From Haliclystus octoradiatus (Eukaryota; Cnidaria; Staurozoa; Stauromedusae; Haliclystidae), in assembly GCA_916610825.1 (NCBI GenBank), contig OU744452.1, positions 19,373,830 to 19,437,829 on the forward strand: a stretch of 64,000 nt of DNA, written 5' to 3'. This document shows, in pieces, positions 12,778 to 25,000 of the stretch (its first letter is position 1; the number at the start of each line of letters is the position of its first letter). Below the pieces are notes generated by a model. The model saw only the letters and a list, made by a program, of their open reading frames with translations. It was not told where the DNA came from and did not search any database. The position numbers and the translations under genes are program-made.

Positions 12778-13083
12778 ATGAAGCTCAGGACATTATTTAT
12801 GTCATTTGCTATTTTGCAAATCATCAAATTGGTTTATGGTGATACTAAGTACATACAAGTGATGGAAGAGCCACTACTACAAGGTCAGGAAATAAAATCG
12901 GCTAACGTAAAGAATCTTCTAGAGTGTACAATTCTCTGTGCCAATGAAACAAATTGCTTCGGCCTTTCAATAGACCTCGCTGAATTGGATCGGTTTCTAT
13001 GCCTTCTCTTCGATCTATGTACAATCAAGACAAAGAAATATGATGCAACCGCAACAAGTACTGGCTACCCTCGTTTTTATCAA
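12778..13083 (+). CDS. Gene D exon 1: signal peptide + PAN/apple-like domain
   Basis: 102 codons from the ATG at 12778 to the donor CAA|GTGAGT (phase 0). A hydrophobic signal peptide is followed by a five-Cys module with C..C....C spacing typical of PAN/apple domains. Identity to exon 1 of genes A-C is low, but it shares the same position, similar length, the same intron phase and the following 25-nt exon. Confidence 0.8.
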
Positions 13084-16000
13084 GTGAGTTATTTTCATTT
13101 TTTTAAATATTGACTTCATATAGGATGAAGATATATATCCAAACAAGTTGAGAATATAATTTGGCATGGTAATTGATTATGTGCCAATTGATAAGAGAGA
13201 AATAATTTCGTCTGTGGTCATTCAGTTCTTTTTTCTCATCTAATTGGATCGTCGTCATACTACATGCGTCATTTTTATAGATTTTAGACCATGTTCATAA
13301 CTTAGTTAATTATATTTTCTTAATCATTTAAGATTTATATTATTCTCAATCGTCTGCAATACAAATCATTTTAAATTCATAGTTTTCTTTACAATCTTCA
13401 CCTACAAAATATTTTACAAGTTCAAGAATGGACTCAACCTAGATAGTTATAGATTGAAGTTTGCATGAAAGCGAAAAGGTTGCATGAAATAATCGATCAT
13501 AGCAAACAATATTTATTAAAATACAACTTACCATTTTCCAAATGAGATCCAAATAAAAACTATACGAGCGGCATAATCTCCGAATAACATTTAAATACAT
13601 AATAGCGAGTTCTCTGAGTTAATACACCAATCAATAATAAGTTAACAACAATATTTTATCGAAGGAGAATGTAAGCACGATAAGAATAAAATATAAATTA
13701 TTTTTTATTCGAAATAATTCTGACAAAAATGATCATTTCATATCGCGATCAAATGCAAGGTAAAGTAGATTCATTTTCTATATAAGTAAATCCTTTCCAT
13801 CAGACATCATAACATGAGCATTTAAATACTACCATCGGCTGTGGTATTTTATATCTTTGAAGCTGCACTAAACATTTCCACTCTATAAAGCATCGCGTCC
13901 GTTTCAATAAATTCTCAATAAATATGCATATCACGAATCTGGCAAAATGAGTTGTTTTCGTTTTTCTATCAAAATAACTATTTTATTCATAATCGTCTTT
14001 TCTTTCATTCGACATCTGTAATGTATTATAAATAGCGCGTAGAAATATTGACAAAAAGATGTAACATAATATCAATATCGAATTAGTATAGCAATTTATT
14101 ATAGAATTTTATTTCCTTTTAAAGAATGTTGATGCTATTATTCTGGAAAATTTGATAACAAGAAGCACTATCAGGCCAATTTTTCAGATCTTTTTTTTAC
14201 TTATAAAATTTTATTTTCAACGAACTCTTAGTATTTTGATAGACTTCCATGAAAATCACAGGCATACTTGCTGAGATTGCAAAGATCAAAAATATATAGG
14301 CTCATATACTACCATATCATAATATTTTCAGATTATATATATAATTTGAAATTTAATACACGCGCTGTATAGAGCGTGGGTCAGCCTTGTTCAATAATAC
14401 CTTGTTCAATACGTACGAAGCAGTAGGTTTGTTGATTAGTACAGTCAAAGCGCCTAAAACGGTAAGTAAAGTGGTTGCTCATTGGTTAATGCTCTGATAT
14501 CGCAATATCAGGGTCGTCAGTTCAAATCTGCCATCGGTAATTTTTATCAACGATTTTTCTTATTTTTTTAAATATGAAGCAGAAAATCATTGTTAATTAA
14601 CAAAAGATTTCTATTGATCATGTTAATAACAGAAATCAGTGGACCATGTGTCTTGTTGAAGCTAAATAAATTTAATATTGAATATATTGCATGCAATGCC
14701 ACGAGTTTGACCGGCCACACTTTGACGGCGTTATTTTGTGAACACCACATTAGTGTTGTATATATTGCAATAAAGATTTATGAATCCGAACCGAACGCCA
14801 TCCAATCGTATCGGGTCAGATTCGGGTGAATATTTTAAGTCTTCGGATCGGATCGGATTTGAAGTGATTTTTTACGGATAGTTTCAGATTTCAAAATTTG
14901 ACTTGGTATTTGTAATTTAGATTAATTAATGTGTTCTGGCTTCCTTTCAGCACATAAAATAAAGTTTTTCTATGTAGATATAGCTACGTTAATTATACAT
15001 TTCAATCGACTCAATTGATGTGAAATAAATTAAATTTTTATTAAAGGAATGATTAAGATGTATTGATTAATGCTACATCGTTTCAATGCGTATTGTGTCT
15101 CATGTTCTCCTCCAGAGTTCATACTCTGTATTATGCAGCGATAGTCAGCTTAGTCAATTGTTTAATTATAAGTGATCTGAAAGTTTTATCATAGAAGGTC
15201 CATTATGGACCACACTCATTGCTAGTATATGCCATATTGTCGCACAGTAATTCCGAATCACAATACGTAACTGCGAAAATGAGCCTTGAGCTATTTTATC
15301 GAATACTTCCGTAACATAGAACAACTTTTGGATGCGTATACATATACACGGTTATGCAGACAACTTATTCGCACTTTAAATCAGTTTTGACAAGTTGTGC
15401 GCAGATTGGCAAATGGAGGTATCTACTTCCCAAATGCCAAGTATTCTCCTTTGGTAACAATAAAATTAACACAATTGAATACATCTTATCTGGAAATCCT
15501 TTCAATCAAATATCTGAAATATCATCTTTCTATTATGCTAGGATAGCAAAAAAGTCACATAGATAGCTTATTTAGCAGAGAAAGTATTTATTTCCAAAGA
15601 CCCTGACATTTTGCTGAAAGCTTATACAATTTATGTCTGTTCTATCATGGAATCAGCCACTCCGATAACGACACACGTATGTTGTTTTTAAATAAGAAAG
15701 CCATTTTTACGAAGCTCAGCATTATAAGCTTTAAAAATTTTCAAAGCTTCAAATCTTCTAGAGCCATTACTTCGTCAATCAATTGAAGCTGTCAAATAAT
15801 ATTCTGTAAATAGAGTATACTTCTTTGCGGATCAATTTATCTGGAAGCCGTGAAGAGTAAATCTGTCACTTTCTTTAAAAATCCATTGGATAAATCCAAA
15901 TTACGGAGATATTTTGAATATTCGTATTAATTAATGCCATTGAAGCTACATACATACATACATACATACATACATACATGCATACATACATACATACATA

Positions 16001-19000
16001 CATACATACATACATACATACATACATAAATACATACATGCATACATACATACTTTAGATCCAACATAACTAAATGCACTCCAGAGGATGTGTGCAGCTC
16101 TGATCATCTTGGTTTAGTAACCATAGTAACCCTGGACAAAAATAGATATACAAAATAATCATTGAAATGCACTCGATCATACAAAACATTTTGCTGAGAA
16201 GACTTTTGCAACGATTTGATAAACAGTGATATGTCAGTTTTTACGTCAGCTATACAAAAAATTGACGTACAATTGGATGCTGAAAATTTACAAACAATAT
16301 TAAAAGTAGCGCTAAACAAACACGTTCCTGAAAACGTCATTGCCCTGCATCCAAATTATGCACCATGGATGACAATAGAGCTAAGAAATGCACTCAAAAA
16401 ACGCAACAAAATGCGCTATAAGGCTATGAGAACAAAACAACGACACGATTGGGAATCATATCGCCAGGTACGAAATCAAGTGAATACTGACTTGCAAAGA
16501 GCAAAGATTGAATACATCAAAACTAAATTTATGGAATGTGGAAGTAACATGAAAGAGGTATGGGATTTAATTAAAAGATTAACAAAGAAGACAAAACAAA
16601 AATGTACAGCTACTACTAAAGCAGAGCTAGATGAAATCACTACTTTCTTCAGCGAAGTTGGACAAAATATCAAGGAGATCACACACACAGCTCCATCCTA
16701 CGACAATATTCAACAAAATGATCAACAATTCAACTTCACTGAAATATCGGTGATTGATACAATCAAAGCTGTTGGCATGCTTCCAAATCGGAAGGCACCG
16801 GGTGATGATGGACTGAATGGTTTTGTTATTAAAGCTGCATTACCAGCCATTGCCACACCACTCACTCAACTGATCAACCTTTCATTAAAAACATCTACCT
16901 TTCCAACAATATTCAAGAACACAATTGTAAATCCAATTCCTAAAACACCAGCATCCTAAACGCCAAACCAGCATCTCCCATTAACCCTATTATCACTGTT
17001 GTCAAAATTCTGGAAAGAGTGGCGTATGTTCAACTATATCCGTTCATCGCACCAATCTTAAATAAGTATCAGCATGGTTTCAGAATCGGAAGATCGACAA
17101 TAACAGCTCTCTTAAATTTCACCAAAGAAATTTTCAAAACAATGGAAGAACATCAGGTATCGCTACTTTTATTAATGGATTTATCAAAAGCTTTTGATAG
17201 TCTTCAACATGAAATTTTGCTCCATAAACTGAAATTATTTGGACTCTCAGACAAAGCCTTGGAATGGATGCGATCTTACCTTACTGCAAGGAAGCAAGTA
17301 ATGAAAGTAGACAATATTTCTTCTAGTGAAGTTATATTAACTTGTGGAGTTCCCCAAGGATCCATACTTGGGCCACTACTATTCCTTATTTACGTAAATG
17401 ACCTACCCAATGCCATATCATCTGGCACTGTTGGACAATTTGCAGACGACACGGAAATCCTGTATAAGTACAATCCAAAAAAACCAGCCTCACTACCTGA
17501 ACTAGAATCAAAAATAAATGCTGATTTACAAACACTTACGTCCTGGTTCAACTCAAATTCGCTTTTACTCAATGCCAAGAAAACACAAATTCTATCCATT
17601 GTTCATAAGAAAGTAGCAAATACGCAACTGCCACTGCTAAAAATAAACAATGAAACTCTTTCCTATACCCCTTCTGCTCGAAACCTTGGTATCACATTCG
17701 ACAAAGATATGAGCTTCAAGCAACACATCAACCAAATCTTAAAGACAGCATCACATCGAATATCAGCAATAGCAAAACAACGTCGGTACATTCCAAAACA
17801 TCTTTTTACCCGACTTGTTGAATCAAAAATTGTAGAACCAAGCTTATATGCTCTTGAAGTATTTTCATCATGTACAAAAACTCAATTGCGTAGGGTACAG
17901 ACTGGAATACAAAATTGGGCAGCCAAATTAATCATAGGAAAAAGAAAACATTCAAGAATGGAAGACGCATTGAAACAATTGAACTGGCTGACAATTGAAC
18001 AAATTGTTGAATTAAGAACAGCTACAACAGCTCACAAATCAGTTTTAGGCAGTAATGGTGCTAATTTACAATCTCTTTTTACCAAAGCTAATTCAAATTA
18101 TAGCACTAGAAGAAAATCATTCATACTTCCACGTGTACATACTGACCGCGGAAAACGTTCTTTCTCCTTCCGTGGAGCACAGTTGCTAAATAAATATAAT
18201 CACTTAGGAAATTATAATAAATACCAATATAAACAAGAAGTAATGAACTTATTGCGAACATAATTAATCAACAGTTTAAAATAACCTGATAGACATCAAG
18301 AAACAATTGCAATTATACCTACAAAAACCATATAGCCTTTTAACCTACATAAGTTATAATAGCCACTTGAAAATTGTATTAAGTTGTTTACATGTCTCAA
18401 AATAAACTACTATCTATCTATCTATCATACATACATACATACATACATACATACATACATACATACATACATACATACATACATACATACATACATACAT
18501 ACATACATACATACATACATACATACATACATACATACATACATACATACATACATACATACATACATACATACATACATACATACATACATACATACAT
18601 ACATACATACATACATACATACATACATACATACATACATACATACATACACGTACCATGACGTACAATTGGCTGCTGGAAATTTACAAACAATATTAAA
18701 AGTAGCGCTAAACAAAACACGCTCCTGAAAAGGTCATTGCCCTGCATCCCAATTATGCACCATGGATGACAATATAACTAAGAAATTCACTCAAAAAACG
18801 CAATATGAATACGCAAAAAACGCAACAAAATATGCTATAAGGCTATGAGAAAAAAAACGACACGATTGGGAATCGTATCACCAAGTACGAAATCAAATGA
18901 TTACGGACTTGCAAAGAACAAAGATTGAACACAACAAAACTAAATTTATTGAATGTGGAAGTAACATGAAAGAGGTATGAGATTTAATTAAAAGAGTAAA

Positions 19001-22000
19001 AACGAAGTTTAATAATAAGTGTTCTAATTATTCCACATCAACATTTAATGAAGTTTAATAAAATGATATATAATTCAACAAATTTTAAATTGTACTGAAA
19101 ATAAAGCTTATGATTTGTGATCAATATTAACTACAATATTTCTAGCGTTCAAAATTAATTTTCAACTTAAAGAAACACAAAAAAATAAGTAAAAAACATT
19201 TCAATAGTTAATACGGTTTGGATATGAGTGTAACAAACCTTGCGTTACAAAACTAAAAAGTGAAAAAGGTTGCATATGATAATCGATCATAGCAAACATT
19301 ATTTATTATAATATAACTTGCCATTTTCCTAATAAGATCCAAATAATAATTACGAGCTGCATAATCTCCAACAACATTTATATACATACAACTATATTGT
19401 AACCACACTTCATCGAAGAAAAATATAAACCCGATAAGAATAAAATATAAATTGTCTTTTATTCGATATAATTCAGACGAAGATGGATTTTATGTCGCGA
19501 AATAATTCTGACGAAGATAGATTTCATGTCGCGATCAAATGCATGGTAAAGTAGATTCATTTTCTATATAAGTAAATTTTTTCCATCATACATCATAACA
19601 TGAGCATTAAAATATTACCATCGGCTATGGTATTTATATATCATTGAAGCTGCGCTAGACATTTCCACTCTCTAAATCATCGCATCCGTTTTAATAAATT
19701 CTGAATAAATATGCATATTACGAATCTGGCAAAATGAGTGTTTTCGTTTTTCTATCAAAATAACTAATTTATTAGTCATCTTTTCTTTTATTCTTCATCT
19801 TTAAGGTTTTATAAATAGCGCCTAGAAATATTGACAATAAGATGTAATATAATATCAATATCGAATTATTATAGCGATTTATTATAGAATTTTATTTCAT
19901 TTTAAAAGAATGTTGATGCTATTTCAACGAACTCTTATAGTATTTTGATAGTGCTTTTTATGGGTAATTTCAGATTTCCAAATTTGAACGAGTAACTGTG
20001 ATTTATAATAATTAATGTGTTCTGGCTTCCTTTCAGCACATAAAATAAAGTTTTTCTATGTAGATATAGCTACAGTACGTTAAATGCATAAAATTCATAT
20101 ACTCTATACAATTCAGTCGAGTTAATTGATGTGAAATGAATTAAAGTTTTACGAAGGAAATGATCAAAATGTATTTAACTATATAATTGTAAATCGTTTC
20201 AATGCGTATTGTCTCATGTTCTCCCCCAAAGTCCACCCTTCGTATTATACAGTGATAGTCAGCTTAGTCAATTGTTTATTTATTTTTCTATTTAGTGATC
20301 TGAAAGCTTTATCACCCAAGGTCCAGCTAGTGGACCTACAATAATTGCTAGTCATCTACATAGATTGTAAATATTTCCCTCCTTTCTTTTTAACTGATGA
20401 TGGATATCATCAATATATACCAAAGGTTGCCCACATCTACTTGTAATTTTTTATCGACACTGATTTCGCTACCGCGGAAGTAGAGCATCCAATAGATTGC
20501 TCTGATTTCGCTCCCCTCAGATGACGTAGGCTTCAAAGAATTTAGCTATGAGCCAAAGATAATGCTCTATTTCACATTCCTGACATAGTTCACCTCATTG
20601 GCACCCGTGAATAACAAAGCTTGTCTTGCTTACTGTCCTGCTTGTACTTTCTTTGCTATTTTTGTTATTTTTAAACCCTGGAATCAGTCATCGTCATCTT
20701 GCCTCCTTTTGTTAACTTAATCACAATGGCGCTTAGCGAAGGATAAAATTGATAATCATTGTTGGAAGTTAAGAACATTGTAAATGGCGATCTTTCTCAA
20801 GATAAACATCAATAGAACTGAAGCAGTTTGAAAACATATACTCCAAGGAGATTATATCATATGAGTTCAATTTGTAATTTTATTTGAACGATGTAGAAGT
20901 TGTGAATTTTCAGAGTTGCAGTTTGCATCATCAGAGAGCAAACTCATAAACTCATAAAGTCATCTCAAAATTGATGGAAATTTATCTTGGTATCCTTTTC
21001 CATACTCCTGGATATACTAAACAAGACAAATGTTCTTCTCTCTCCAGGGTAAATTGTTTAAATTTATATTTACTATTTTTCTGCAAATGCTGATACATCT
21101 AACTTGAATCTATCCTTGTTTTTCTTGGTTACAGCATTTTTTGTCCCTGTAAATTTGGAATAACTAGGAGATAGACCGTACTTTTGTAGCTACTTGAAGT
21201 CCGCTTTTTGACAGATATCCTAAGAGGTTTTCAATTTCTAAAGTTTTGAGAGGGAATATGCCCCCGGACCCCTTAGATGGACGGTGTTTTGCCCATCTAC
21301 CGAAGAATTTTTGCACCCCTCAGATTTTTGGCTTGAACCGCCCCTGAAAATTGCCAAGATTGCATCTGATTTTTCTCAATACATTTAAAGTAGATAATAG
21401 GCATTTTAGCGATCATGACTTCTCAAAAAGAATAAGGCAGTAAATTGAGTTTCTGAGTTAAAATTAACAGTATCGACGCCGTAGCTTAAAAAAAAAATGA
21501 TTAAGGTTTTGATAAAAGTCACAAATTTCCGGCTTTGAATCCCTTACTTAACTCAAAAGTGACACCCCTCTGATTGATTGAGAGGTACATAATTTCAACC
21601 AAAAAAATCTCAAAACGCGCTTTCTATATGAGCTGTGATATGGTATGATATGATAGATGAAGTTTTAGTGGTAATTTGATTCTAGTAAGATTAATTGTTT
21701 GAGTAGATCAATTGTGTAAAATGCCGTCTACTTCTTTATCAAGTAAACTTTTATATAGTTTTTAATCTTAAATTTTAACTGAATCTTTATACATATTATG
21801 CCGCAAAGGTGATGCACTGTTATTCAAATGCAAACGATATTCTGGCCAGTGGCCAGTGTCTAAAGAAAACTGAAGTGGATTCTGGCGACGTTATTATCAT
21901 TTCGCATTTCATTGCTATTTCAAAATTGAATAACATATTGAATATTTGTATAACAAAAGTGTTATAAATCTACTGTTAGCTAAATAAAAATTTACAGGCG

Positions 22001-25000
22001 AATACATAATTAATAGGAGTCTTTTGTCATTTCAAGTGTAAGGAATGTCTGCTGGCGAATACAATGCAACAGATCTTGACCGGGAAAATTTATTTGATGC
22101 TTGTATCGGCAGCAGAAGATACATTTTAATAATTTTAATAGCCTAAAACCATCCACAAAATCTGGCCTTTCTAGTGATATTTCATTCATCATTTTCCGTG
22201 CATTAACGATTGCGTGATGATGCGTGATTGAACACACAGACAGATTTAAGGGAAATTTAAAAGTAGATGTTTGTTTGTTGTAAAAATGATAATAAAGTAC
22301 GTATTCTTAATCGATCATAATTATGGAATTTGATTGGATGGTTCATGTTTCTGAAAAATCTAGAATAGATAACGTTCAATGAGTAACTATAAGATTGAGC
22401 TACCATCTTTATATAGCTTTAATATCATCATCATCATCATCATCATCAAACTTTCTTTAGGATCCAAAAAGCACATAAAATACTGCTTATTTACATGGAG
22501 CTCTCTGTATATAATCCAAGAACATTATGTAACTAAAAATTGAATTGAAATTGAATTATATTGATTAATATATATTCGACCGGCCTTCAACAATTTGAAA
22601 CATGCTTTTTTCAGAAATCTGTGTTATCTCAAAATAAGTTCAAGATTTGATATTCAAATACATGTCAAATACAAGTGCCTTCCGTTGAAATTTGCGCGCT
22701 TCCGTACATCAAAAGTATAAAAGTTACCCCTCCCCAAGATTTGATATTCAAATACAGGTCAAATACAAGTGCCTTCCGTTGAAATTTGCGCGTTTCCGTA
22801 CATCAAAAGTATAAAAGTTACACCCCCCTCCCCAATTTCAAATCTGCAGAAAGATTTTCATGCTTGTTAGTAACAGTTGCTTATTGTTCTATTGAGTTTT
22901 CAATCACGGAGGCATATATTCGTATTGAAAAATTATCAATAAAAATATATTAACCATCAATAAAAAATAAATAAAAATCACCAATTCTATATTTGCTTCA
23001 ATTGTTTATGAGACTTTTGAAATGAAGCCACAATCTCTATATTAATCTCTATATTAATAGTAGTGTTTATTTGTAAATAAATTATTCCTACATTTGTGCT
23101 CTGTCCACGACTATATAAATTTCATTTCCTCAAGTTTGAAAGAGTAACAAAATTGAATTGCTTTCCATTCTCAGGAATTGATTGGTAATTGTAACAAAGG
23201 TAAGCAATACCAAAGAGTAATACATCAATTAGCTGTTATTATGCGGTTTTCAATTAACAAATATATACCTATTGAAGTTATCGAAAGAAGTTCATAGAGA
23301 AGGCATTATTTCACCCATACGAAATTAAATATTACATTTGTAAATTATTGTTGAGGAAATTTTGAATGGAATATCACTTTGAAACAAAAAATCAGTTTAT
23401 TGTTTTGACTTAAAACAGCGAACGTTTTGTTTAGTGTTTCTAACTGCCATGCAATTTACAAGTTGAATGATATAATAGAGCCATGTAATAGATATATACG
23501 AAAATTAACAATTAATTGATGTTCAAGCCACCTACACGAACGAATAGGCGACCATATAGATATTCAGCAATTGGTAAGCATTTAAAAACTATAATAATTT
23601 GAAAGTAGATGATGTAACAACCAACTTTTCAAACCTCAAGGAGATGCAGAGACAAAAGAGATTGTCTATAGTTTATGAAATTTGGCAAATTTGGGTTGTA
23701 CATTAGAGTAATTAAACCCATTTAAAATACAAACTCAGATTGGATTGAGTCTTTCGTTTTTTAAAATATGATCAAATGAAAGACTAATTGCGAATTTTTC
23801 CTATATGCTAGATAGTTTTTTACATCGTTTAACTTGAAAATGGTATAGTTCGAAACATAGAAAAATTGCTGTTCTAAAGAAAGCTATAAATATTAAAATG
23901 TTGCTTTGCAATTGACTTTTTGTTTGAAGATATTACACAGGAGATTTATATTTTGGGTATAACATCATTTCTCTGAAGTGCACACTAGGGAATCTTAATG
24001 TTGAGAATAAGGATATTATTCATGCTGGCAGAGTTCCTTTTAGAGTCAATAAATATAGCATATGTACATTTGTTCTGAAATATGACGTCATATTGGAATG
24101 TAATTCTGTAATCTAATTGGTTGGTTCGTGTGTTTGGAAATACGAGGTAAATATTTATTGGAAAATTACCATCGAAATTTGTTGATAAAACTTTGTCAGA
24201 TTCTCAAAGCTGAAGAAGAATAAAAAATTTCAATGTATGTTAATAAAGAATTGATATCAACAAAGCAATCTCTATTTAAGAAAGAATATTCTCAAAGGAC
24301 GTAGCGGGATTCCTAACAATTTGATTGGTTGTAGAGCGTGCACGCTTCTGCTGGTGTATTAGAAGGAAGTTTGAACCATTGTTTAACTAAGACACGATAA
24401 AAACAAACAAAATGTCGTCGAAGCAACCTAACTTTAGCTTTGAGTTTTGAATTAGAAACGACACATAATAAGAGACATATTATGTCAAGGTTACAAAGAC
24501 AGAAAAAGAACTTGACGAGCTCCTTCTGAGCTCAAGCGCCAGGTCGATTAATTACCAAAATGTTCATTTGCCCTTGCAAATAGTGGCTGGTCCTTCGTCT
24601 GTAAAATCGTTACTTAGTAAACTGCAAGATCGGCTCCACAACTGTAAACTATTTAAATTAATAATCCTCAGACTTGTAAATGTTGAAATTTTGAATATTT
24701 ACTGATGATTACAATAACGGCAAATTGTGGGGTAGCCCTTTACTATTGACGTTCTGATGTTTTTATTCAACTGGTGGTTGTTCTCTATCCAATGTAATGC
24801 TTTCAATTAGGATTATGAAATCGTTTTATTAATATTATTATTATTAGAATTTTTTAAAGTTCTTAAATAGTTAAATAATTTAGCTAAACATACTAATCTG
24901 ACTTTTTTCATTATATTAGAAATCAATTTAATGCATAAACCATGCAACCAAGTCACGACAAATGGTATTTTTGTGTGTTCAAAAGCGATCGATGGAAATA

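Larger units (their letters stand above)
16054..18409 (+). mobile_element. 5'-truncated non-LTR retrotransposon (CR1/L2-like LINE)
   Basis: Starts inside the endonuclease domain (DVCSSDHLGLVTIV, the SDH motif, near 16090-16130, followed by stops). It continues through the linker and reverse transcriptase and ends in a non-coding tail that passes into (CTAT)n and then (CATA)n. The domain order, FADD-type RT and microsatellite-like tail instead of poly(A) suggest a CR1/L2-type element. Stops plus a frameshift at 16957-17010 split the ORF, so this copy is dead. Confidence 0.88.

Noticed and set aside
14462-14540. Functional tRNA gene
   Set aside because: A and B boxes are present, but the acceptor and T stems pair poorly; kept only as a tRNA-like repeat.
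18384-18747. Long YIHT / VCMY repeat-protein ORFs on both strands
   Set aside because: Direct translation of the (CATA)n microsatellite in all frames.
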